From assembly GCA_002084585.1 (NCBI GenBank), contig NBLM01000008.1, forward strand, positions 1-46,007: a stretch of 46,007 nt of DNA, in the 5' to 3' direction. A program made the position numbers and the translations under genes. This document shows positions 1 to 6,058 of the stretch, in pieces. This stretch comes from Planctomycetales bacterium 4572_13 (GTDB lineage Bacteria > Planctomycetota > Phycisphaerae > Sedimentisphaerales > Anaerohalosphaeraceae). The notes under the pieces were generated by a model that made no database searches, was not told where the DNA came from, and saw only the letters and a program-made list of their open reading frames with translations. The stretch's first letter is position 1; every line of letters starts with the position of its first letter.

Positions 1-66
1 GTTGAATGAATAATGAAGAATAGTGGAGGCGGACCTCCGGTCCGCTTCTGCTTTTTCTGGAGATTG

Positions 67-726
67 ATGATGAATGCGGATGATGTGTTGAGTGTGGTCA
101 AGAACCGGATCGAGGGCGGGGTCGGTGTGCTGAATATCGATGCGGAGTTGGCCGGTGTGCTGAAGGATATTTCGGGGCGGGCGGACTTTTTGACCGATGC
201 GTCGGTAATTGAGACCGTTGCGGAGCAAGCGGAATACGATACGCCGGAGGATGCCAAGGGCATCGATGAGGTGTTCATTGAGGGTGAGGCGGTGCTGGAA
301 AGAATGTCGCAGGACCGGTATTTTACGCTGACGGTCGGGACGGATTGGCCTGCGGATGTGCCGACGCGGTATGTGTTGCGGCATAACAAGCTGGTGCTGT
401 GGCCGGAACCGGATGCGGTGTACGATGTGACGGTGGACTTTGCAAAATATCATCCGGCGGTGTTTACGGATATTCTGTTCGGGGACGAATTTAATGAGGC
501 GATTTATCACGGCGTGCTGAAATCATTATACGAAGGCCAGTTCAAGCGGCAGTTGAAGCTGGCTGAACAGAGCTTTGACGGTGATGAAACGCTGAAGTTC
601 AAATTCTATGAGCAGTTCCCGCAGGCCAAGCTCCACGCGCGGGCGTATGAAGAGAGAATCGCCAAGCTGATCGGGAATTTGCAGACGAATGAAGATGCGG
701 CAGTGGTGGCGTACTGCGATATGTAA
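67..726 (+). CDS. Phage head-tail connector/adaptor-like protein
   Basis: The 219-residue product starts at ATG 67, the first of two tandem ATGs, with GGAG at 59-62; the open frame runs further upstream but there it crosses a small GC-rich hairpin (about 31-47), so I did not use the earlier start. Residues about 95-130 have the pattern 'threonine-rich strand, RYVLRHNKLVLWPEP, acidic strand' seen in phage adaptor proteins that sit between portal and tail, followed by an alpha-helical C-terminal half. These proteins dock on the portal ring in the virion. The next gene is a small membrane coiled-coil protein and then a tRNA fragment, which fits the end of an integrated phage. The family assignment is by overall pattern only; it could be another structural protein. 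Confidence 0.5.
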   Translation: MMNADDVLSVVKNRIEGGVGVLNIDAELAGVLKDISGRADFLTDASVIETVAEQAEYDTPEDAKGIDEVFIEGEAVLERMSQDRYFTLTVGTDWPADVPTRYVLRHNKLVLWPEPDAVYDVTVDFAKYHPAVFTDILFGDEFNEAIYHGVLKSLYEGQFKRQLKLAEQSFDGDETLKFKFYEQFPQAKLHARAYEERIAKLIGNLQTNEDAAVVAYCDM

Positions 727-737
727 AGGGAACAGCG

Positions 738-995
738 ATGAACGGGTATTGGAAAACGGTGCTGACATTTTTGGCCGCGGCGGTGATGCTGGTTGGCTGG
801 GGAATGACCTGGGCGAATCAGAGTTCGCGGATTTGTGCGAACCAATCGGAGATCGGGGCGCTGAAGGAAAAGATGGAGTCGGTGGCCGATCAGACGAGCG
901 AAAGCGAGAAGGCCATTGTGCGGATGGAGACGAAAATCGAGTACATTATCAAGGGCGTCGACGAGATCAAGGCCGAGGTCAAATCACGGAAGTAG
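738..995 (+). CDS. Small membrane-anchored coiled-coil protein, probably phage lysis or tail-end accessory
   Basis: An 85-residue protein with one N-terminal membrane segment (about residues 6-26, VLTFLAAAVMLVGWGM) followed by a polar coiled coil (about 35-82) rich in E, K, Q and heptad-like hydrophobics. It starts 11 nt after the connector-like gene stop, with AAGGGA as ribosome site, so both are probably co-transcribed. Size and layout recall the small holin-associated or Rz-like/XhlA-like accessory proteins near phage lysis genes, although XhlA has its membrane segment at the other end. I do not recognise a specific family. It is the last gene before the attachment-site remnant. Confidence 0.55.
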   Translation: MNGYWKTVLTFLAAAVMLVGWGMTWANQSSRICANQSEIGALKEKMESVADQTSESEKAIVRMETKIEYIIKGVDEIKAEVKSRK

Positions 996-1014
996 ATTTT
1001 TTTTGTCCAGTGAA

Positions 1015-1123
1015 TTGTAACTAATCGTGTAACTTTTAGTTGTAAAATGTGAGACAACCTGATACACTTTGAAACAAGTTGAGACGCGTAACCGGTGGGT
1101 TGTAATAAGGTTACAATTGTAAA
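1015..1123 (+). repeat. Direct repeats of a (T/G)TGTAA motif next to the att core
   Basis: Five copies of TTGTAA or GTGTAA lie at 1015-1021, 1027-1033, 1040-1046, 1100-1106 and 1117-1123. The first three are 12-13 nt apart, about one helical turn plus. They lie just on the element side of the tRNA core. Arm-type sites of tyrosine integrases have this arrangement; that role is inferred. Confidence 0.4.
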
Positions 1124-1163
1124 GTGTTTGTTTTCAATGGTTTAGAAAAGCGGCCAGTCGCCA

Positions 1164-1205
1164 CTCATAATCGATTGGTCGCTGGTTCGAGTCCAGCCGG
1201 GCCCA
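1164..1205 (+). pseudogene. 3' half of tRNA-Ile/Met(CAU), attachment-site remnant
   Basis: From 1164 the sequence follows bacterial tRNA-Ile2(CAU): anticodon loop CTCATAA (1164-1170), variable region, T-arm GCTGG-TTCGAGT-CCAGC (1181-1197), acceptor 3' strand CGGGCCC (1198-1204) and discriminator A. No CCA is encoded. Upstream there is no GGGCCCG 5' acceptor strand, and the 5' anticodon-stem strand does not pair, although a D-arm-like hairpin (about 1131-1149) sits there. The break at the start of the anticodon loop is where tRNA-targeting tyrosine integrases recombine. It is best read as the displaced 3' half at the end of the element. Ile2 is favoured over Met because the variable and T-arm stretch is near-identical to E. 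coli ileX. Confidence 0.75.
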
Positions 1206-1212
1206 AATCTCT

Positions 1213-1248
1213 AACACCTTGTAAGATAACACCTTACAAGGTGTTTTT
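1213..1248 (+). terminator. Rho-independent terminator behind the tRNA half
   Basis: A perfect 13-bp stem (AACACCTTGTAAG at 1213-1225, CTTACAAGGTGTT at 1233-1245) with a 7-nt loop is followed by Ts. It directly follows the tRNA 3' end, so it is probably the original terminator of the tRNA gene. This supports the view that sequence to the right is old chromosome. Confidence 0.85.
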
Positions 1249-1315
1249 ACGATTTACGAAACACTAAGTACTGAAAATTGCACTATTTGCAAAAAACTGT
1301 GGATTTCCGTGAGAA

Positions 1316-1354
1316 TTAGGAAACTGGTACTCTGTCCGACTGAGCTACGAGCGC
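1316..1354 (-). pseudogene. 5' half of tRNA-Arg(CCU), truncated after the anticodon loop
   Basis: On the minus strand 1354 to 1316 reads as tRNA positions 1-38: acceptor GCGCTCG, TA, D-arm GCTC-AGTCGGACA-GAGT, A26, anticodon stem CCAGT and loop TTCCTAA (anticodon CCT). Immediately after the loop homology stops; the 3' stem strand ACTGG, T-arm and CGAGCGC acceptor strand are absent from the next 150 nt. It is a half gene, not a full tRNA. tRNA-Arg(CCU) is a frequent integration target, so a recombinase-made break is likely, but which element made it is not visible here. Confidence 0.75.
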
Positions 1355-1412
1355 CTGTGCACCACGGCAGAAACATGGTTTATCGAGTCAGTGACAGATT
1401 TTCAAATGTTTA

Positions 1413-1442
1413 TTGCTTTTCGATGTTGGGTCGGGGTATAAT
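1413..1442 (+). promoter_or_regulatory. Promoter with -10 box directly before the start codon
   Basis: TTGCTT (1413-1418), an 18-nt spacer and a perfect TATAAT (1437-1442). The ATG at 1449 is 7 nt beyond the box, exactly where transcription should start, and no Shine-Dalgarno sequence precedes it. A leaderless mRNA is predicted. Confidence 0.65.
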
Positions 1443-1448
1443 CCGGAC

Positions 1449-1991
1449 ATGACGATACGAGATGCGACCATTCAGGATGCTAAGCAAATCCACAAACTGA
1501 TCAACAGCTATGCGGAGACCGAACGGATGCTGTTTGCGTCGTTGACAAGCATCTATGAAAATCTGCAAATTTTTAAGGTGGCCGAACTTAATGGCGAGGT
1601 GGTTGGCTGCTGTGCGCTGAAAGTGCTATGGAAAGACTTGGCGGAAATTAAGTCGTTGGCTGTGGAGGAATCGCAGTTCGGTAAGGGTATCGGCCGGGTA
1701 CTGGTAGCCGGGTGCATGGAAAAAGCGAAAAAACTGGGGCTAAAAAAGGTCTTTACACTAACACTGGAGCCGGAATTTTTTGCCAAAATCGGTTTTGTGA
1801 ATGTCCAAAAAGAATCGCTGCCGATGAAGGTCTGGAGCGATTGTACCGAATGCCCCAAACAGGATCATTGCGATGAAATCGCTTTGGAATGTGAGAATTC
1901 TTGTCCTGCTGGCGGTTATCGGCGCTGGGGGCTTTTTCTGGTTTCATTTTACGACGGACAGGACGATAGAAGAACTGCTCGTCGAAAATGA
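1449..1991 (+). CDS. GNAT N-acetyltransferase, short ArgA-like (N-acetylglutamate synthase type)
   Basis: A 180-residue GNAT-fold enzyme that should transfer acetyl from acetyl-CoA to an amino group; its closest family resemblance is to the short stand-alone N-acetylglutamate synthases that start arginine synthesis in many bacteria. Visible are the N-terminal MTIRDATIQDA strand-helix, the conserved 'ALKVLWKDLAEIKSLAV' core strands, the acetyl-CoA loop QFGKGIGRVL and the late FFAKIGF motif, then the typical Cys-containing end 'CTECPKQDHCDEIAL'. Family members normally stop here. This frame runs on for about 40 unrelated residues and overlaps the next gene by 119 bp. I start at ATG 1449 rather than the in-frame TTG 1413, which lies in the -35 box. 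Confidence 0.75.
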   Translation: MTIRDATIQDAKQIHKLINSYAETERMLFASLTSIYENLQIFKVAELNGEVVGCCALKVLWKDLAEIKSLAVEESQFGKGIGRVLVAGCMEKAKKLGLKKVFTLTLEPEFFAKIGFVNVQKESLPMKVWSDCTECPKQDHCDEIALECENSCPAGGYRRWGLFLVSFYDGQDDRRTARRK

Positions 1992-2538
1992 GGACTTGAA
2001 AACGGCGATCAGTAATCTGAGCGAGGAAAACCAGATCGGCTATGCCAAGGTACTTTCACAAGAAACACGCGACGGGCAGTTGTTTACGAAAATATTGTTT
2101 GTAGAGGCGGACCCAGAAGATTTCACAAAGCACCTCTTGCGAAAAGAATACGAAATCCAGGGGGCCGTCGTCCATTTCGACATGCTGATCGTAACCTTTG
2201 ACGGCGAACTCGTCAAAGACGGAAAAGAGCGGGCGATGTACCTGTGGCGGCGGGTTTACGGCGACAAACAACCCCCCGAACAGGGATTTCCGATTGAAAC
2301 AGCGAGTCAACCCTCGCCGCGATACGCCCAACTCTGTGCAAAACTCTCGATTGAGGATAGCCAACTGTTCTGGGATGAGATATGGCAGCTTTCCAATAAT
2401 CCCAAGCGACTTGAAAAACTCGGCATAAAAGCTGTCTATGGGAATGCCGTCTATCGTCAACTCAAACCCGGCCTGATCTATATCTTCAAAGTCTCCAACA
2501 CCGGCACTCTTCATCCTGAAATCATCCCCGACCTTTAA
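1873..2538 (+). CDS. Membrane-anchored protein of unknown function
   Basis: A 221-residue protein with a short positive N-terminus, one membrane segment (about residues 7-25, VRILVLLAVIGAGGFFWFHF), a coiled-coil stretch (about 31-55) and a mixed alpha/beta periplasmic or extracytoplasmic domain. I recognise no catalytic motif. It starts inside the end of the acetyltransferase gene in another frame; starting later would remove the membrane anchor, so the long overlap seems real. Similar anchored proteins of about this size are probably planctomycete-specific, but I cannot name a family. Confidence 0.65.
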   Translation: MKSLWNVRILVLLAVIGAGGFFWFHFTTDRTIEELLVENEDLKTAISNLSEENQIGYAKVLSQETRDGQLFTKILFVEADPEDFTKHLLRKEYEIQGAVVHFDMLIVTFDGELVKDGKERAMYLWRRVYGDKQPPEQGFPIETASQPSPRYAQLCAKLSIEDSQLFWDEIWQLSNNPKRLEKLGIKAVYGNAVYRQLKPGLIYIFKVSNTGTLHPEIIPDL

Positions 2539-2564
2539 GCAATGCAAAGTAGAGAAAATTGAAA

Positions 2565-3212
2565 ATGAATTGCAAAGGTGTCATTTTTGATCTGGACGGA
2601 ACGCTGATTGACACTCTCGAAGACCTGACCGCCTCGATGAATGATGCGCTGGTGAAACTTGGGTGTCCTCGGCGAAATCGCGAAGAGTGCCGCCGGATGA
2701 TCGGCAATGGGTTAGCAAAATTTGCCGAACGCGCATTGCCGGAAAACCGAAAAGATCAGCGTGATGAACTTATGAAGACGATGGTTTCGCATTACCAACA
2801 GCACTGTCTGGTTCAAGCAGTACCGTATGAAAGAATTCAGCATGTTGTTCAGACACTTGGTAACAAAGGAATTCGAATAGCTGTTCTGACCAATAAGAAT
2901 CAAAAGCCCGCTGAAGCGATTGTAAACTATTTCTGGAACAAGGGAGTCTTTGATCCGGTGGTTGGCGTTTGCGACGGACGCAAGGTTAAGCCCGACCCGG
3001 AAAGCACACTGGATATCCTTAAACAATGGAAATTGACCGCATCTGAAGTCATTTTCATCGGGGACAGCGAGGTTGACATCCAAACGGCGAATGCCGCCGG
3101 GGTGGCCTGTGTTGGATGCGAGTGGGGATTTCGAGATAAAAAGCAACTACTGGCCGCCGGAGCTAAAAACCTGATCCAAAAGCCGATACAGATATTGGAT
3201 TTTTTTGACTAA
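2565..3212 (+). CDS. gph: HAD-superfamily phosphatase, phosphoglycolate phosphatase-like
   Basis: A 215-residue HAD hydrolase. Motif I DLDGTLIDT (about residues 8-16) supplies the nucleophile and acid-base aspartates, motif II is the threonine in VLTNKN, motif III the lysine in KVKPDPES, and motif IV GDSEVD binds Mg. A helical cap of about 60 residues between motif I and II matches the Gph/PgmB subgroup, which removes phosphate from phosphoglycolate or sugar phosphates; the exact substrate cannot be read from sequence. ATG 2565 is used; TTG 2559 is two codons upstream in frame. It follows the membrane-protein gene by 26 nt and may be co-transcribed with it. Confidence 0.8.
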   Translation: MNCKGVIFDLDGTLIDTLEDLTASMNDALVKLGCPRRNREECRRMIGNGLAKFAERALPENRKDQRDELMKTMVSHYQQHCLVQAVPYERIQHVVQTLGNKGIRIAVLTNKNQKPAEAIVNYFWNKGVFDPVVGVCDGRKVKPDPESTLDILKQWKLTASEVIFIGDSEVDIQTANAAGVACVGCEWGFRDKKQLLAAGAKNLIQKPIQILDFFD

Positions 3213-3512
3213 AGTTCTACCCCAATCAGATTCCGGTAAAGACTTCTGTCACAGGGACGGTAGTCAGCTAAGCCCCATACCCCTATTTTTTTACAAGTAA
3301 TTCCGATCCATTTCATCACTGATTCCGAAATTAGATGTTGTGCGCGACTGCAAGAACCATTTGATCGATTCCGAATCGCCCCATAATTTGGGTATAAAAT
3401 ATGATTGCAAAGCATCTCTAATTCGGTATAATGCGTGGTCTGAAAATGTGAAAAAGACAAATAATGGGCAATAGGGCCTAAAAATGAATGTTGGAAAGGA
3501 TTTTTTGAAGGT
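3213..3512. other. Gene-free upstream region of rpsO
   Basis: About 300 bp without a supported gene between the phosphatase and rpsO. Besides the rpsO promoter and its ~74-nt leader I see no tRNA, repeat or known riboswitch. A further TATAAA (3393-3398) upstream may be a second start. Confidence 0.6.
3405..3432 (+). promoter_or_regulatory. rpsO promoter
   Basis: TTGCAA (3405-3410), 16-nt spacer, perfect TATAAT (3427-3432). This gives a leader of roughly 74 nt to the rpsO start, enough for S15 autoregulation, although no specific S15 site is evident. Confidence 0.65.
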
Positions 3513-3779
3513 ATGATAACAAAAGAAAAGAAGCAAAAAGTGATCGCTGAGTACAAAAAAAGCGACAGCGATACTGGCTCGCCGGAGGTTCAGATCGCCA
3601 TTCTCACCAGTCGGGTCAATGAATTGACCGAGCATCTCAAAATGCACAAAAAGGACCACTCATCCCGCCGGGGCCTGTTGAAAATAGTCGGAACCCGCGC
3701 ATCTTTGCTTAAGTATATCAAAGGTAAGGATTTAAGCCGGTATAAGAAGATTATTTCGCGGCTTGGCCTGCGTAAGTAG
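3513..3779 (+). CDS. rpsO: 30S ribosomal protein S15
   Basis: The 88-residue product is full length for S15 and has the family hallmarks: [22 protein letters not shown] (given here as the DTGSPEVQ start of the helix), the central [12 protein letters not shown] loop that contacts 16S rRNA, and the C-terminal [12 protein letters not shown]. It binds the central domain of 16S rRNA early in small-subunit assembly. GGAAAGGA at 3493-3500 is the likely ribosome site for ATG 3513. It is followed after 91 nt by pnp, the classic rpsO-pnp pairing. Confidence 0.97.
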   Translation: MITKEKKQKVIAEYKKSDSDTGSPEVQIAILTSRVNELTEHLKMHKKDHSSRRGLLKIVGTRASLLKYIKGKDLSRYKKIISRLGLRK

Positions 3780-3796
3780 CATTATCGAAAAATGAA

Positions 3797-3838
3797 CCTG
3801 TTGCCGGACACGGAAATACTCCGCATTAGGCACACAGG
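3797..3838 (+). promoter_or_regulatory. Hairpin in the rpsO-pnp intergenic RNA
   Basis: Paired segments CCTGT/ACAGG (3797-3801, 3834-3838), TGCC/GGCA (3802-3805, 3829-3832) and an inner CGGA/TCCG (3811-3814, 3820-3823) form one interrupted stem-loop. There is no T-run, so it is not a terminator. In enterobacteria an RNase III-cut stem in the same place lets PNPase control its own mRNA; an analogous role here is inference. Confidence 0.45.
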
Positions 3839-3870
3839 GCAATGAAACCTTACAAAAGAAACGAAAAAAT

Positions 3871-5976
3871 ATGTTTAATGTACACAAAGTAGAAACAGAA
3901 ATTGGCGGCAAGCTCCTGACTCTGGAGACCGGCCGCATCGCTCGACAGGCCCACGGTGCCGTCATTGCTCAGATGGGCGAGACGATGGTGCTGGCTGCGG
4001 CCGTCACCGCACCACCGCGTTTTGAAGATATCGATTATTTTCCGCTGAGCGTGGACTATCGTGAAAAGTACAGTGCGGCCGGTAAGTTCCCCGGCGGCTT
4101 CATGAAACGCGAAGGACGACCAACGACAAAGGAAATCCTGACTGCCCGTACGATCGACCGGCCCATTCGGCCGCTGTTCCCGGAAGGGTACTTCGAGGAA
4201 GTGCAGATTATGTGCTCCGTTCTCAGTGCCGATACCGAGAATGATCCCGATGTGCTGGCGATGATTGCCTCCAGCGCGGCGCTGTCGATCAGCAAGATTC
4301 CGTTTTTGGGACCACTGGGCGCCTGCCGTCTGAGCCGTGTTGACGGCGAGTTTGTGCTGTTCCCGTCGTATGAACAACGCGAAGCGGGTGACTTCAACCT
4401 GATTCTGGGCGGCAAAAAAGACGCGATCAACATGATCGAGGTTGATGCCAAGCAGGTTGCAGAGGATGTTACAGCCGATGCGGTCAAGCATGCCCATGGC
4501 GCGATCGGTGATATCTGCGATTTAATCGATGAACTGACTGCAAAATGCGGACAGGAAAAAGTGATTACGCTGAAAGAACTGGACGAAGAATTGCTCGCGA
4601 AGATAGAGAGCGATACATTCGATAAAATGTGTGAGGCCTACCAGATCACGGTTAAGGCGGATCGCTCCGCGGCGATTGGTGAGATGATTGATGCCGCTGC
4701 CGAACAGTATATTACCGAGCCCGAAGAGCCGGCTTGCACGAAAACGCAGCTCAAACGGATGTTTGATAAGATTCAGAAGAAGGCCGTTAAGAAGCTCCTG
4801 CTGGAAGGCAAACGACCGGATGGCCGGGGCTTTAAGGATATTCGTGAGATTGACTGCCAGGTTGGATTCCTGCCTCGCTCGCATGGGTCGGCACTGTTTA
4901 CCCGTGGCGAAACACAGGCATTGATTTCCTGTACGCTGGGAACCGGTCGCGATGAACAAAAGGTCGAAGGGCTGGTCGATGAATTCGGTCAGGACTTTAT
5001 GTTGCATTATACCTTCCCGCCGTATTCGGTTGGTGAGGCGCGAATGATTCGCGGTCCCGGGCGGCGTGAGATCGGGCATGGGGCGCTGGCCGAAAAGGCC
5101 CTGGCGATGATGAAGCCGGACAAGGCGGATTTCCCCTATACCATTAAGATTGTTTCGGACATCACCGAATCCAACGGTTCCAGTTCGATGGCATCCGTTT
5201 GCGGGGGTATGCTGGCGATGATGGATGCCGGCGTTCCGATGAAGGAAGTGGTTGCCGGGATTTCAGTCGGCCTTATTTCCGATGGCGACCGCTATGAGTT
5301 GCTGACCGATATTATTGGCGACGAAGATCATTTTGGCGAGATGGACTTTAAGATCACCGGCACGACCAAGGGTATTACGGCGATCCAGTTGGACATCAAG
5401 GCCGAGGGCCTGCCGCATCATATCATGGTGGCGGCTCTGGAGCAGGCCAAGCAGGCCCGCCTGAAGATTCTGGACATCATGCTGGCAACCATTGCGACGC
5501 CACGAGAAGAACTCAGCGAGCATGCTCCAAAGATCGTAACGATCAAGATCGATCCGGAATATATCGGTAAAGTCATCGGGCCTTCGGGTAAGATGATTCG
5601 CAGCATTCAGGAGCAAACCGGTGCGTCAATCGAGATCGAAGAAGACGGCACCATCAATATCAGTTGTGTCGGTGGGACGGGGCATCTTGAAGCACGCGAT
5701 ATGATCGAAGGGATGACGACGCCGCCGAAGGTTGGGAAAATTTATCCGAATTCACGAGTGGTTTCGGTGAAGGAATTTGGCGCGTTTGTCGAAATCACAC
5801 CGGGCGTCGAAGGCCTGTGCCATGTCAGTGAATTGAGCAATGAATTCGTCAAGGATATCGAGAGTGTCTGCAAGGTCGGCGATACGATCCCGGTCAAGTT
5901 GCTCTTGATTGATGAGCAGGGACGATTCAAGCTCAGCCGCAAGGCCGCCCTGACAGAAATGGAAAAGCAAAAGTAG
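3871..5976 (+). CDS. pnp: Polyribonucleotide nucleotidyltransferase (PNPase)
   Basis: The 701-residue product is full length for the phosphorolytic 3'-5' exoribonuclease of the degradosome. Domains in order: first RNase PH-like core (about 10-230, GRPTTKEILTARTIDRPIRP), all-alpha linker (about 240-320), second catalytic RNase PH core (about 325-550) with FTRGETQA, the phosphate-binding ESNGSSSMASVCGG and GDEDHFGEMDFK, then a KH domain (about 556-615, VIGPSGKMI) and an S1 domain (about 624-695, FGAFVEITPGVEGLCHVSEL as a run of 20 ending the first strands). Cytoplasmic mRNA turnover enzyme. The ribosome site before ATG 3871 is weak and the upstream hairpin may control access. Confidence 0.97.
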   Translation: MFNVHKVETEIGGKLLTLETGRIARQAHGAVIAQMGETMVLAAAVTAPPRFEDIDYFPLSVDYREKYSAAGKFPGGFMKREGRPTTKEILTARTIDRPIRPLFPEGYFEEVQIMCSVLSADTENDPDVLAMIASSAALSISKIPFLGPLGACRLSRVDGEFVLFPSYEQREAGDFNLILGGKKDAINMIEVDAKQVAEDVTADAVKHAHGAIGDICDLIDELTAKCGQEKVITLKELDEELLAKIESDTFDKMCEAYQITVKADRSAAIGEMIDAAAEQYITEPEEPACTKTQLKRMFDKIQKKAVKKLLLEGKRPDGRGFKDIREIDCQVGFLPRSHGSALFTRGETQALISCTLGTGRDEQKVEGLVDEFGQDFMLHYTFPPYSVGEARMIRGPGRREIGHGALAEKALAMMKPDKADFPYTIKIVSDITESNGSSSMASVCGGMLAMMDAGVPMKEVVAGISVGLISDGDRYELLTDIIGDEDHFGEMDFKITGTTKGITAIQLDIKAEGLPHHIMVAALEQAKQARLKILDIMLATIATPREELSEHAPKIVTIKIDPEYIGKVIGPSGKMIRSIQEQTGASIEIEEDGTINISCVGGTGHLEARDMIEGMTTPPKVGKIYPNSRVVSVKEFGAFVEITPGVEGLCHVSELSNEFVKDIESVCKVGDTIPVKLLLIDEQGRFKLSRKAALTEMEKQK

Positions 5977-5987
5977 TTTTTATATCC

Positions 5988-6024
5988 GCCCGGTGAGAAG
6001 ATACTCTCACCGGGCAGATTTTTT
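5988..6024 (+). terminator. Rho-independent terminator of rpsO-pnp
   Basis: An 11-bp perfect stem (GCCCGGTGAGA 5988-5998, TCTCACCGGGC 6005-6015), 6-nt loop and a run of six Ts (6019-6024) 12 nt after the pnp stop codon. Confidence 0.92.
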
Positions 6025-6058
6025 ATAAAATGGCGGTTACTTAGGGTCAGTGTGACGG

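Larger units (their letters stand above)
996..1448. other. Gene-free junction with two tRNA halves, terminator and promoter
   Basis: No coding region is supported here. The AT-rich left part carries direct TTGTAA-type repeats. It is followed by a 3' tRNA half (+), a strong terminator, a 5' tRNA half (-), and then the promoter of the acetyltransferase gene. I read it as the scar between an integrated element on the left and ordinary chromosome on the right. Confidence 0.7.

Noticed and set aside
13-66. Earlier start of the connector-like protein at 13
   Set aside because: The extra 18 codons are a GC-rich hairpin with proline, glycine and aromatic residues unlike the family; GGAG fits ATG 67.
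1164-1354. Trans-spliced or permuted tRNA, or a tRNA with a group I intron
   Set aside because: The two halves belong to different tRNAs (Ile/Met CAU and Arg CCU) and lie on opposite strands, so they cannot form one molecule. The gap lacks the conserved P/Q/R/S core of group I introns and is too short.
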